From contig NZ_CP016793.1 in the NCBI RefSeq assembly GCF_001701025.1, positions 124,001 through 188,000 of the forward strand: DNA of 64,000 nucleotides, given 5' to 3'. How positions within the stretch are numbered: position 1 is the first letter of the stretch; every line of letters starts with the position of its first letter. Shown one piece after another: positions 42,251-51,536 of the stretch. The notes below the pieces were generated by a model. The model was not told where the DNA came from, did no database searches, and saw nothing but the letters and a program-made list of their open reading frames with translations. The position numbers and the translations under genes were made by a program. Source of the DNA: Lentzea guizhouensis. Lineage in GTDB: Bacteria > Actinomycetota > Actinomycetes > Mycobacteriales > Pseudonocardiaceae.

Positions 42251-44617
42251 TCACCCGCGCAGCCGCTTCATCTCCGGGTCGAACAACGGCTCCTCGACCG
42301 GCCGCGCCGTGACCCTGACGCCGAAGTACTCGATCTCGACCTCGCCGTCGACGTCGCTCGGCAGCCACGCGTAAGCGATGTTGATCCCGGTCGTGTACCC
42401 GTAGGCCGCGCTCGTGACGTACCCGACCGGCTTGCCGTGGTGGAACACCGGTTCGCTGCCCATGACGACCTGTTCCGGGTCATCGATCGCAAGGCACGTC
42501 AGCTTCTTGTCGCTGACGCGCTGCGCGAGCGCCTCCTTGCCCAGGAAGTCCTTGTCCTCGCGCACCGCGAACCCCAGCCCCGCCTCGAACGGGTCGTGCT
42601 CGCCGGTCATGTCGGTGCCCCACGACCGGTAACCCTTCTCCAGCCTGAGGCTGGTGAACGCCCCTCGCCCGGCCGCGATCACACCGTGCTCCTGCCCCGC
42701 CTCCCACAGCGTGTCCCACAGCTTCGCGCCGAGGTCCGCCGTCGTGTACAGCTCCCAGCCGAGTTCGCCCACATAGGACAGTCGCAGTGCCGTCACCGGG
42801 ACGTTCTTGACGAAGGCCCGCTGCGCCGTGAAGTACCCCTTCCCGGTGTCCAGCGTGTGCGCGATCCCGTTGAGCAGGTCCCGGGCCCTGGGCCCCCACA
42901 ACCCGATGCAGCACGTCCCCGCCGTGATGTCGGTGACGTGCACGTCGTCCGGCGCGTGCCGGGTGAGCCACGCCAGGTCGAGGTTGCCGTTCGCCCCCAC
43001 CTGGAACGTGGTCGCGTCGAGCCGCGCGATCGTGAGGTCGCTGCGCACCCCGCCCGTCTCGTCGAGCAGCAACGTGTACACCACCGCACCCGGCTTGCGG
43101 TCGAGGTTGTTGGTCGTCATGCGCTGCAGGAACTCCAGCGCGCCCGCCCCGCTGACCTCCAGCCGCTTCAACGGCGTCATGTCGAACATCGCCACGCGCC
43201 GGCGCGTCACCAACGCCTCCGCACCGCAGATCGGCGACCAGTACCGGCTCGCCCACTCCCCGCGCGCCGGCACCTCCGCGACCTCCGGCAGGTCGGCGTT
43301 GGCCTCGAACCAGTGCGGCCGCTCCCACCCGGCCGCCTCCAGGAAGACCGCGCCGAGCTCCTGCTGCCGCGTGTGGAACGGACTCGTCCTGAGCGGCCGC
43401 GGACTCTCCATGGGCTGCAACGGGTGCAGCAGGTCGTACACCTCGGCGAAGTTCTGGCAGCTGCGCTCCAGCACGTAGTCCGGCGCCAGCTGCACCTGCT
43501 CGAACCGGTTGAGGTCACTGGAATGCACGTCCAGCCGAGGCTGCCCGTCGACGATCCACTCGGCCACCGCCCGCGCCACACCGGCCGAGTGCGTGATCCA
43601 CACGGCCTCCGCCACCCAGAACCCGGCCAGCCCCGGATGCTCCCCCAGCAGCGGCATCCCGTCGCTGGTGAACGAGAACAACCCGTTGAACCCGCGCTCC
43701 ACCCCGGCCTGCGCCAACACCGGGAACAGCTCGACGGCAGCCGCCCACGAGGGCGCGAAGTCCTCGTCGGTGAACGGAAGCTCCGAGGAGGTGATGTCCC
43801 GCGCGTCGACCGGCATGGGCCGGTGCCCGTAGGCCCCGATCCCCAACGCCCGGCCGTGCGAGCGGAAGTACAGGTCGGCCTCCTGGTGCCGCAGGATCGG
43901 CTGCCGCGCCAACGCCTCCGCGCTCACCGGCACCTCACCGGTGAACGCGTACTGGTGGGCCATCGGCACGAGCGGGACGGTCAGCCCCACCATCTCCCCC
44001 AGCAGCGGCCCCCACATCCCGGCGCACGACACCACCACGTCCGCCGCGAACGTCCCGGTCCCGGTACGCACACCGGTGACCCGGTCACCGGACGTCTCGA
44101 CGGCGACGACCTCCTGCCCGAACTCGAACCGCGCCCCACGCCCGATCGCCCGCCGCGCCTGGACCTCGGCAGCCTGGACGGGCTTCGCGAGGCCGTCGCC
44201 CGGGGTCAGGAACCCGCCGAGGACCTGTTCCCGGTCCAGCAGGGGGTGCAGCCGCGCGACCTCGTCGGCGTCGACCAGCCGGCTCTCCACACCCCACGAC
44301 GTGGCCCAGCCGTGCCGCCTGCTCAGGTCGGCGAGCCTGGCCTCGGTGGTGGCGATCTCCAAGCCGCCGACCTGGTCGAAACAGCCCAGCGCCGTGTACT
44401 TCTCGACGGTGTAGCGGGCGAACCGGGTCATGCTGCGGCAGGGGTTCGTCTGGAACACCAGCCCCGGTGCGTGCCCGCTCGACCCACCGGCGGCGAACCC
44501 GCGCGCCTGGTCGAGGACCGTGACGTCGGTGAAGCCGCGCTCGGTGAGCTCGTCCGCCAACGCGCAACCGACGATCCCCGCCCCCACCAGCACCACGCGA
44601 GGCACTTCACCAGGCAT
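42251..44617 (-). CDS. FAD-dependent dimethylglycine/sarcosine dehydrogenase with GcvT domain
   Basis: 788 residues. The N-terminal DAO-type FAD domain begins VVLVGAGIVGCALADELTERG, with SSGHAPGLVFQTN at the covalent-flavin region of DMGDH-like enzymes. The C-terminal half is an aminomethyltransferase-type folate domain (MFDMTPLKRLEVSG, GALEFLQRMTTNNLD, LRLSYVGELGWELY, FLGKEAL). It oxidises N-methyl groups and passes formaldehyde to tetrahydrofolate. The ATG at 44617 opens the FAD motif; the gene is upstream of the Rieske oxygenase on the same strand with 76 bases between. Confidence 0.9.
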   Translation of the reverse strand: MPGEVPRVVLVGAGIVGCALADELTERGFTDVTVLDQARGFAAGGSSGHAPGLVFQTNPCRSMTRFARYTVEKYTALGCFDQVGGLEIATTEARLADLSRRHGWATSWGVESRLVDADEVARLHPLLDREQVLGGFLTPGDGLAKPVQAAEVQARRAIGRGARFEFGQEVVAVETSGDRVTGVRTGTGTFAADVVVSCAGMWGPLLGEMVGLTVPLVPMAHQYAFTGEVPVSAEALARQPILRHQEADLYFRSHGRALGIGAYGHRPMPVDARDITSSELPFTDEDFAPSWAAAVELFPVLAQAGVERGFNGLFSFTSDGMPLLGEHPGLAGFWVAEAVWITHSAGVARAVAEWIVDGQPRLDVHSSDLNRFEQVQLAPDYVLERSCQNFAEVYDLLHPLQPMESPRPLRTSPFHTRQQELGAVFLEAAGWERPHWFEANADLPEVAEVPARGEWASRYWSPICGAEALVTRRRVAMFDMTPLKRLEVSGAGALEFLQRMTTNNLDRKPGAVVYTLLLDETGGVRSDLTIARLDATTFQVGANGNLDLAWLTRHAPDDVHVTDITAGTCCIGLWGPRARDLLNGIAHTLDTGKGYFTAQRAFVKNVPVTALRLSYVGELGWELYTTADLGAKLWDTLWEAGQEHGVIAAGRGAFTSLRLEKGYRSWGTDMTGEHDPFEAGLGFAVREDKDFLGKEALAQRVSDKKLTCLAIDDPEQVVMGSEPVFHHGKPVGYVTSAAYGYTTGINIAYAWLPSDVDGEVEIEYFGVRVTARPVEEPLFDPEMKRLRG

Positions 44618-45138
44618 CAGGACACCCCTTCGCCGCAGTTGCGCGTCACAGAACATGTTCCGCTATCTGCAACAAGTTGCGGGCAGCGCGCCCGGCTGTC
44701 AATACCGCCGTTCGGGCAACCGCGTTTGAGAGCGGGAGAAACCGGGCACCAAGATGGGTTGCACCGTGTTCGTCGCGCGGCATCCGGCCGTGGAGCCTTC
44801 GACTACGAGGGTCGGCGCGGACAGCCAGCACTTCTCTGCCATTCGAGCGGCGGCACCACCCGGAGCATCCACGAAGCACTCACAGAGATGAGCGTGGACC
44901 GACTGGGCAGGCGGAGCTGGCTGGACGCGCGTTTCCTTATACGCGACGGGCGAGAGCCGTGTTCGGGACATCTCGATCGGGCGAAACGTCACAGCGCCTC
45001 CTTCACTGTCGGTCACGTCGGACGACCGTGAGCTCGGCCGGAACCGGTCTCACTGACCCGCACGTGAACAAGACGAGCGAAGGGGGCGGGCGGGACAACA
45101 CGTTCGAGTGAAGCGGGAAGCGGGAACGGACGAAGGGA
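44618..45138. other. Gene-free stretch, likely promoter region
   Basis: About 520 bases between the dehydrogenase start and the IclR stop. A perfect palindrome GAACATGTTC (44651-44660) preceded by GTTGCG is a candidate operator for the dehydrogenase promoter. Short ORFs on both strands resemble no protein and lack start sites; I see no supported gene. Confidence 0.5.
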
Positions 45139-45909
45139 TCAGCCCGCGAAGTAGCCCAGCTGCGCCGACAGGTCGGCCGCCGCCGTCGACATCGCCGGCA
45201 CGATCTCCTCGACCCGCTGCCGCGACAACCGGTACGACGGGCCGGAGGCGCTCATGGCCGCCACCACCTCGCCGCGGTGGCCGCGCACCGGGACGGCGAC
45301 GGCGTGCAGGCCGAGCTCGAGCTCTTCGAAGCACGCCGCGAAGCCCTGTTCCGCCACCGTCTCCAGCTCTGCCAGCAGGCGGGTGCCGTCCACCACGGTC
45401 TTCTCGGTGTAGGCGTCGAGCGGCAGCGATACGAGCCGCTTGCGTTCGGCGTCGGGGAGGAACGCGAGCAGGACCTTGCCCGACGAGGTGGCGTGCAGCG
45501 GGGTGCGCTGGCCGATCCAGTTCACGGCGGAGACGGCCGCGGAGCCGCGGGCCTGGGTGATGTTGATGGCGACGCCGGCGTCGTGGACGGCGATGTTGAC
45601 GGTCTCGCCGAAGGAGTCGGCGAGCGACTGGCAGACGGGCTGGCCGAGCTTGGTGAGGTCCATCCGGCCGGTGGCGGCGCCGGCGAGCCTGACCACGCCG
45701 AAGCCGATCGCGTACTTGCCGCGTTCTCCGAGCTGCTCGACGAGGCCTCGGGCCTCCAGCACGGACACGAGTCTCGACACCGTGGACTTGTGCACGCCCA
45801 GCTCACCCGCGATCTCGGTGATGCCGGCCTCACCCTGGGCGAGCATTTCCAGCACGCTGATGGCCCGGTCGACGGACTGCACCTGAGCTACCGAGTCGGA
45901 GTTGCCCAT
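45139..45909 (-). CDS. IclR-family regulator of the betaine cluster
   Basis: 256 residues. The winged helix-turn-helix is at about residues 8-65 (SVDRAISVLEMLAQGEAGITEIAGELGVHKSTVSRLVSVLEARG), followed by the IclR effector domain (TSSGKVLLAFLPDAER, ELELGLHAVAVPVRGHRGEVVAAMSASGPSYRL). It lies between the minus-strand oxygenase/dehydrogenase genes and the divergent ferredoxin-reductase-BADH-choline dehydrogenase operon, so it probably controls both in response to betaine or a product. Confidence 0.92.
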   Translation of the reverse strand: MGNSDSVAQVQSVDRAISVLEMLAQGEAGITEIAGELGVHKSTVSRLVSVLEARGLVEQLGERGKYAIGFGVVRLAGAATGRMDLTKLGQPVCQSLADSFGETVNIAVHDAGVAINITQARGSAAVSAVNWIGQRTPLHATSSGKVLLAFLPDAERKRLVSLPLDAYTEKTVVDGTRLLAELETVAEQGFAACFEELELGLHAVAVPVRGHRGEVVAAMSASGPSYRLSRQRVEEIVPAMSTAAADLSAQLGYFAG

Positions 45910-46028
45910 CGCGCAACAGTAACCGGGAAGCAAAACACCCGGCTGAACTCTTGACGGCGAGTCGCCGGAGCCGGACATTGTGTTGCGTCATTCGGAACGT
46001 GTGTCGTGTCACGCAACGGAGGCCGACG

Positions 46029-46349
46029 ATGATCCGCGCCTGCGCTCTCACGGACCTGCCCCCAGGAGAGGCGGTGCGCATCGTCGGTCCTCATGCGCCG
46101 ATCGCCGTCTTCAACGTCGGCGGCGTCCTCTACGCCATTGACGACACCTGCACCCACCAGGACGCATCCCTCAGCGAGGGGTGGCTGGAGGGGTGCCTCG
46201 TCGAATGTCCGCTGCACGCCGCGTCGTTCGACCTTCGCACGGGCGAGCCCACGGGTCTGCCCGCCAAAAGACCGGTGAAGACCTACGCCGTTTCTGTGGA
46301 AGATGGAGTGGTCTGGATCGATGTCGAGGTGAACAAGGACGTGGCGTGA
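46029..46349 (+). CDS. Rieske-type [2Fe-2S] ferredoxin
   Basis: 106 residues. Cluster ligands Cys41, His43, Cys60 and His63 (CTHQ and CPLHAASFD). It is the electron carrier of a multi-component Rieske oxygenase. The reductase gene overlaps its stop by four bases, and the oxygenase itself is encoded on the other side of the IclR and dehydrogenase genes. Confidence 0.93.
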   Translation: MIRACALTDLPPGEAVRIVGPHAPIAVFNVGGVLYAIDDTCTHQDASLSEGWLEGCLVECPLHAASFDLRTGEPTGLPAKRPVKTYAVSVEDGVVWIDVEVNKDVA

Positions 46350-47449
46350 GGACGATCGCGATCATCGGTGCTTCGCTGGCCGGTTTGAGGTCGGCGCAGG
46401 CACTGCGCCAGCAGGGGTTCGACGGACGGCTCGTCGTCGTGGGTGACGAGGTGCACCTGCCCTACGACCGGCCGCCGCTGTCGAAGGACTTCCTGCTCGG
46501 CAAGTGCGAGGCCGTGCCGCTCGCCGACCAGGAGGACCTCGACGCGCTGGACGCCGAGTGGCGGCTCGGCGTGCGGGCCACCGGACTGCTCTCCACGCGG
46601 GAGGTCGCGCTCAGCGACGGCGGCACCGTCGAGGCCGACGGGCTCGTCATCGCCACCGGCGGCATCCCGCGGACCATGCCCGGCACGCACGTCCTGCGCA
46701 CCCTCGACGACGCGACCCGGCTGCGCGACGCGTTCGCCGACGCCCAGCACGTCGGCATCATCGGCGCCGGGTTCATCGGCGCGGAGATCGCGTCCAGCGC
46801 GCGTGCCCTCGGCAAGGAGGTCACGGTCGTCGAGGCGTTGCCGACTCCGTTGACGCGGGTGCTGGGTGCGGAGATGGGCGCTGCATGTGGACAGCTGCAC
46901 GGCGACCACGGCTCAACGTTGATAACCGGGATCAATGTTGATTCGGTCAACATTGACGGCGGAATCAAGCTCGCGGACGGCCGTCATGTCGGTGCTGACG
47001 TCGTCGTTGCAGGGATCGGCACGCGTCCAGCTACTGACTGGCTCGCGGGTGGACCGGTCAACCTCGGCAACGGCGTCGTGTGCGACGCGGGCGGCGTGAC
47101 GAACCTGAAGAACGTCGTCGCCGTCGGGGACGTCGCGAACTGCGCAGGCCACCGCGCCGAGCACTGGACGTCCGCCACCGAGCAGGCGCAAGTTGCCACC
47201 CGGAACTTGCTGGCGGGCGAGACCGTCGCCACCCACACCAACGGCGGCTACGTGTGGTCGGACCAGTACGGCGTGCGGATCCAGTTCATCGGACGAGCGA
47301 CGAACGACGTTCGCGTCGAAGATGGGTCCATCGAGGACCGGAAGTTCGTCGCGACCTATCGAGATGGTGAGAACCCGGAAGACGTCGTCGGAATCCTGGC
47401 GATGAGCAATGCTCGGCTCTTCACCCGGCTCCGCCGGAACCTGAAGTAG
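46346..47449 (+). CDS. NAD(P)H:ferredoxin reductase, FAD-dependent
   Basis: 367 residues of the pyridine-nucleotide-disulfide type used by Rieske oxygenases and P450s: TIAIIGASLAGLRSAQALR (FAD), YDRPPLSKDFL, HVGIIGAGFIGAEIASSA (NAD), NVVAVGDVAN. It passes electrons from NAD(P)H to the ferredoxin encoded just upstream (GTGA overlap). Residues of about 190-206 (STLITGINVDSVNIDGG) are encoded by three palindromic repeats of the same core as at 38.2 kb, yet the reading frame and length are kept. Confidence 0.92.
   Translation: MRTIAIIGASLAGLRSAQALRQQGFDGRLVVVGDEVHLPYDRPPLSKDFLLGKCEAVPLADQEDLDALDAEWRLGVRATGLLSTREVALSDGGTVEADGLVIATGGIPRTMPGTHVLRTLDDATRLRDAFADAQHVGIIGAGFIGAEIASSARALGKEVTVVEALPTPLTRVLGAEMGAACGQLHGDHGSTLITGINVDSVNIDGGIKLADGRHVGADVVVAGIGTRPATDWLAGGPVNLGNGVVCDAGGVTNLKNVVAVGDVANCAGHRAEHWTSATEQAQVATRNLLAGETVATHTNGGYVWSDQYGVRIQFIGRATNDVRVEDGSIEDRKFVATYRDGENPEDVVGILAMSNARLFTRLRRNLK
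46912..46968. repeat. TCAAYRTTGA palindromes inside the reductase gene
   Basis: Three copies of the core occur within 57 bases: CTCAACGTTGAT, ATCAATGTTGAT and GTCAACATTGAC. The last two form a perfect 10-bp stem with the loop TTCGG. The core matches the intergenic cluster at 38183-38295. Confidence 0.8.
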
Positions 47450-47530
47450 GACGGTCGTCACGGTTTGACCGCCACCGGCGACCGGCAATACCCCGATGTC
47501 CTACGTGGACATACGAACAGGGAGGCCTCC

Positions 47531-48955
47531 GTGTCGCCGGTGCGGCAGATCATCAACCCCTACGACCAGAGTGTTCTCACCGAGGTCGAGGACCAAACCC
47601 GCGAACAGGCGATCACCGCGATCGCGAAGGCCAGAACCGCTTTCGACCACGGCGACTGGCAGCACTCGGCGCCGGAGCACCGCGCCGCCGTGCTCAACCG
47701 GGTCGCCGACCTGCTGGAGCGCGACAAGGAGGACATCGCCCGCACCGAGACCCTCGACACCGGCAAGACGCTGGTGGAGAGCCGGATCGACGTGGACGAC
47801 GTCGTGTCGGTCTTCCTGGCCGGCCTGCTGCACCCCAAGATCGTCCAGGGCACCCCGGACGACGTCATCAGCCGCATCGACCACGAACCCGTCGGCGTCT
47901 GCGGCATGATCGCGCCCTGGAACTACCCGCTGCTGCAGGTGTCCTGGAAGATCGCGCCCGCGCTGCTGGCCGGCAACACGCTGGTGGCCAAGCCGAGCGA
48001 GATCACCCCGCTCACCACCATCAAGCTGTTCGAGCTGCTCGCTGAGGCAGGACTGCCCGACGGTGTCGCGAACCTCGTCCTCGGCACCGGGCCCGAGGTC
48101 GGCGCCCCGCTGAGCGAGCACCCGGACGTGGACCTGATCTCGTTCACCGGCAGCCTCGCGACCGGCCGGCGGATCATGGCCGCCGCGGCCGGGACGGTGA
48201 AGAAGGTCGCACTCGAACTGGGCGGCAAGAACCCGAACATCGTCTTCGCGGACGCCGACCTGGACGTCGCCGTCGACTACGCGCTCACCGCCGCGTTCTT
48301 CCACGCCGGTCAGGTCTGCTCGTCCGGCACGCGCCTGATCGTGCACGACGACGTCTACGACGACTTCGTCACCGAGGTCGCGCGCCGGGCCGACCTCATC
48401 AAGCTGGGCAACGGTTTCGACCCCGACACCGAGTCCGGTCCGCTCGTCAGCGCCGAGCACCGCGCCAAGGTCGAGGGCTACGTCGAGATCGCCAAGCAGG
48501 AGGGCGCCACCCTCAAGGCAGGCGGCAGGCGGCCGGAGGAACCCGAGCTGCAGAACGGTTTCTTCTTCCGCCCCACCGTGTACGCGGACTGCCACCAGGA
48601 CATGAAGCTCGTCCAGGACGAGACGTTCGGCCCGATCATCACCGCGGAACGCTTCCAGACCGAGGAAGAGGCCGTCGCGCTCGGCAACAACACCGACTAC
48701 GGCCTCGCCGGCGGTGTGTGGAGCCAGGACGTCGACAAGGCGCAGCGGGTGGCCAAGAAGCTGCGCCACGGCACCATGTGGATCAACGAGTTCGGCGCCT
48801 ACCTGCCGCAGGCCGAGTGGGGCGGATTCAAGCGTTCCGGTGTCGGCCGCGAGCTCGGCACCGCCGGTCTGCACGAGTACACGGAGCCCAAGCACGTCTA
48901 CCAGAACCTCAAGCCACAAGCCCAGAACTGGTTCGCGCGAGGGGACGCCAGGTGA
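47531..48955 (+). CDS. betB: Betaine-aldehyde dehydrogenase
   Basis: 474 residues of the aldehyde dehydrogenase family. APWNYPLLQVSWK (cofactor site), FTGSLATGRRIM, ELGGKNPNIVFADAD with the general base Glu, and GQVCSSGTR with the catalytic Cys. GGAGG lies before GTG 47531, which is chosen over an upstream in-frame start. It oxidises betaine aldehyde to glycine betaine; the assignment rests on family resemblance and on the choline dehydrogenase gene that overlaps it by four bases. Confidence 0.9.
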   Translation: MSPVRQIINPYDQSVLTEVEDQTREQAITAIAKARTAFDHGDWQHSAPEHRAAVLNRVADLLERDKEDIARTETLDTGKTLVESRIDVDDVVSVFLAGLLHPKIVQGTPDDVISRIDHEPVGVCGMIAPWNYPLLQVSWKIAPALLAGNTLVAKPSEITPLTTIKLFELLAEAGLPDGVANLVLGTGPEVGAPLSEHPDVDLISFTGSLATGRRIMAAAAGTVKKVALELGGKNPNIVFADADLDVAVDYALTAAFFHAGQVCSSGTRLIVHDDVYDDFVTEVARRADLIKLGNGFDPDTESGPLVSAEHRAKVEGYVEIAKQEGATLKAGGRRPEEPELQNGFFFRPTVYADCHQDMKLVQDETFGPIITAERFQTEEEAVALGNNTDYGLAGGVWSQDVDKAQRVAKKLRHGTMWINEFGAYLPQAEWGGFKRSGVGRELGTAGLHEYTEPKHVYQNLKPQAQNWFARGDAR

Positions 48956-50424
48956 CCGCGCACGACTACGTGATCGTCGGCGGCGGTACGGCGGGCTGCG
49001 TGCTCGCGGCAAGGCTGACCGAGGACGAGAACGTCACGGTCGCGGTCATCGAGGGCGGTCCGTCCGACGTGGGCGACGAGAAGATCCTGAACCTGCGCAA
49101 CTGGATCAAACTGCTCGAGACCGAGTACGACTACGACTACCCGACGGTCGAGCAGCCCAACGGCAACTCGCACATCCGGCACAGCCGCGCGAAGGTCCTC
49201 GGCGGCTGCTCCAGCCACAACACGCTGATCTGCTTCACCCCGTTGCCGCAGGACTTCGACGAGTGGGGCCACGGCTGGACCTGGGACGCGCTCGGCCCGT
49301 ACTACGACAGGGTCGCGCTCAACATCATCCCGGTCGAGGAGAAGGACAGGAACCCCATCGCGAAGGACTTCGTCGCCGCGGCCCGGCGGGCGACGAACGT
49401 CCCGGAGGTCAACGACTTCAACGAGAGGCCCTTCGCGGACGGCGTCGGCTTCTTCTCCATCGCCTACCACCCGGAGAAGAACAACCAGCGGTCGTCTGCG
49501 AGCACCGCCTACCTGCACCCGATCCTGGACAGCCGCAAGAACCTGACGCTGCTGCTCGACACCTGGGCGAGCAAGATCGAGTTCGACGGCACCCGCGCGA
49601 TCGGCGTGCACACCGACAAGGGTTACGTCGAGGCGAACAGGGAAGTCCTGCTGTGCGCGGGCGCCATCGACACGCCCCGGCTGCTGAACCTGTCGGGTGT
49701 CGGCGACGCGGAACACCTGAGCAGCATCGGCATCGAGGTCAAGCACGACCTGCCCGGCGTCGGCGAGAACCTGCTCGACCACCCGGAGTCGGTGATCGTC
49801 TGGGAGACCACGGCACCGTTGCCGCCCAACTCGGTGATGGACTCCGACGCCGGCCTGTTCATCCGGCGGGACACCTCCGACCCGCGGCCGGACCTGATGT
49901 TCCACTTCTACCAGATCCCGTTCACCACCAACACCGAACGCCTCGGCTACCCGAAGGTGGAGCACGGCGTGTGCATGACGCCGAACATCCCGCGCCCGCA
50001 CAGCAAGGGCCGCATGTGGCTGAAGTCCAGCGACCCGGCGGAGAAGCCCGCGCTCGACTTCGGCTACTTCACCCACCCCGACGGCTACGACGAGCAGACG
50101 CTGGTCGACGGCTTCAAGATCGCGCGGAAGATCGCCGAGCAGGAGCCGCTGAAGTCGTGGCTCAAGCGGGAGATCGCCCCCGGCCCGGACGTCACGAGCG
50201 ACGAGGCGTTGTCCGAGTACGGCCGCAGGGCCGCGCACACCGTCTACCACCCGGCGGGCACCTGTGCGATCGGGTCCGTTGTGGACGGTGAGCTGAAGGT
50301 CATCGGGCTCGACGGCCTGCGGGTCGTCGACGCGTCCGTGTTCCCCACCATGCCGACGGTGAACCCCATGGTCACCGTTCTCATGATTGGAGAGCGCGCC
50401 GCCGACCTGATCAGGGAGGCGTGA
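48952..50424 (+). CDS. betA: Choline dehydrogenase (GMC oxidoreductase)
   Basis: 490 residues. FAD motif DYVIVGGGTAGCVLAARL at the start, KVLGGCSSHNTLICFTP (GMC signature), LLCAGAIDTPRLLNLSGVG (second signature), and HTVYHPAGTCAIG with the catalytic His, then NPMVTVLMIGERAAD. It oxidises choline to betaine aldehyde. The GTG start overlaps the betB-like stop (GTGA), and the next permease start overlaps its own stop. Confidence 0.9.
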   Translation: MTAHDYVIVGGGTAGCVLAARLTEDENVTVAVIEGGPSDVGDEKILNLRNWIKLLETEYDYDYPTVEQPNGNSHIRHSRAKVLGGCSSHNTLICFTPLPQDFDEWGHGWTWDALGPYYDRVALNIIPVEEKDRNPIAKDFVAAARRATNVPEVNDFNERPFADGVGFFSIAYHPEKNNQRSSASTAYLHPILDSRKNLTLLLDTWASKIEFDGTRAIGVHTDKGYVEANREVLLCAGAIDTPRLLNLSGVGDAEHLSSIGIEVKHDLPGVGENLLDHPESVIVWETTAPLPPNSVMDSDAGLFIRRDTSDPRPDLMFHFYQIPFTTNTERLGYPKVEHGVCMTPNIPRPHSKGRMWLKSSDPAEKPALDFGYFTHPDGYDEQTLVDGFKIARKIAEQEPLKSWLKREIAPGPDVTSDEALSEYGRRAAHTVYHPAGTCAIGSVVDGELKVIGLDGLRVVDASVFPTMPTVNPMVTVLMIGERAADLIREA

Positions 50425-51536
50425 TGACGGCGGCCCTCGACGAGGCGGGGCGGCTCAAGGACCTCGGGTACACCTCCGAGTTCAAGCGGGACATGAGTCC
50501 CTGGGCCAACTTCTCGCTCGGCTTCACCTACCTCTCCCCCGTCGTCAGCACGTACACGTTGTTCGGCACCGCCCTCGCGCTGGGCGGTCCGCCGATGATC
50601 TGGAGCTTCGTCGTCGCGGGCGTCGGCCAGTTCCTGGTCGCGCTCGTGTTCGGCGAGCTGGTGGCGCAGTACCCGGTCGCGGGTGGCGTGTACCCGTGGG
50701 CGCGCCGGCTGTGGGGCAAGCGCTGGGCGTGGATGACCGGCTGGGTCTACCTGATCGCCCTGCTGGTCACGATCGCGTCCGTCAGCTACGGCGCCGGCCC
50801 CTACCTGGCCACGCTCCTCGGCTACACCGCCACGGTCGGCAACACCGTGCTGTGCGCGGTCGCGATCATCGTGGTCTCGACGCTGATCAACTACGCCGGC
50901 ACGAAGGTGCTGAGCTGGGCCGCGATCTCCGGGTTCGCCGCGGAGATCATCGGCGCGCTCGCGGTCGGCATCTGGCTGCTGGTGGACAACCGGATCCACG
51001 GCCTGGGCGTGCTGTTCGACAGCTTCGGCGCGGAGGGCTCCGGCAGCTACCTGCCGGCGTTCTTCGCGGCGGGCATCATCGGCCTCTACCAGTACTACGG
51101 GTTCGAGGCCTGCGGTGACACGGCGGAGGAGGTCAAGGACCCCGGCCGGGTGATCCCGAAGGCCATGCGCCGCACCATCTACATCGGCGGCGCGGCGGCC
51201 ACGTTCGCGTGCCTGTCGCTGCTGCTCGCGGTGCCGGACTTCGGCAAGGTGATCTCCGGCGAGGACGCCGACCCGGTCACGAACATCTTGACGAACGCCT
51301 TCGGCCCGGTCGGGTACAAGATCGTGATCGCGGTCGTGCTGATCTCGTTCCTGTCCTGCACGATGTCGTTGCAGGCGGCGGCGTCCCGGCTGACGTACTC
51401 CTACGCCCGCGACAAGATGTTGTCCGGGCACAAGGCGCTCGCGAAGTTCAACCAGAAGCGGCACATCCCGCCGTACGCGCTGGCACTGGCCGGCGTCGTC
51501 CCGGTCGTCGCGGCGTCCTTCTCCCGCCCCAGCTGA
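50424..51536 (+). CDS. APC-family amino acid/amine permease, C-terminally truncated
   Basis: 370 residues, where relatives have about 480-500. SEFKRDMSPWANFSLGFTYLSPVV starts helix 1, and the consensus amine-permease pattern continues (GGVYPWARRLWGKRWAWMTGW, YQYYGFEACGDTAEEVKDPGRVIPKAM) through about nine helices to YALALAGVVPVVA. It then ends abruptly in SFSRPS and runs into the antisense regulator gene. About three membrane helices are missing, so it is probably not functional. It would have imported choline or betaine as last gene of the operon. Confidence 0.8.
   Translation: MTAALDEAGRLKDLGYTSEFKRDMSPWANFSLGFTYLSPVVSTYTLFGTALALGGPPMIWSFVVAGVGQFLVALVFGELVAQYPVAGGVYPWARRLWGKRWAWMTGWVYLIALLVTIASVSYGAGPYLATLLGYTATVGNTVLCAVAIIVVSTLINYAGTKVLSWAAISGFAAEIIGALAVGIWLLVDNRIHGLGVLFDSFGAEGSGSYLPAFFAAGIIGLYQYYGFEACGDTAEEVKDPGRVIPKAMRRTIYIGGAAATFACLSLLLAVPDFGKVISGEDADPVTNILTNAFGPVGYKIVIAVVLISFLSCTMSLQAAASRLTYSYARDKMLSGHKALAKFNQKRHIPPYALALAGVVPVVAASFSRPS

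Noticed and set aside
42221..45031. 936-codon plus-strand frame
   Set aside because: Antisense to the GcvT-type dehydrogenase; repetitive Arg/Pro/His composition and no motif.
44646..45111. Short ORFs on both strands in the gene-free stretch
   Set aside because: No ribosome-binding sites, no domain, and the frames contradict each other.
48714..50291. Alternative plus-strand frame inside betB/betA
   Set aside because: Shadow of the dehydrogenases in a different frame, without any conserved motif.
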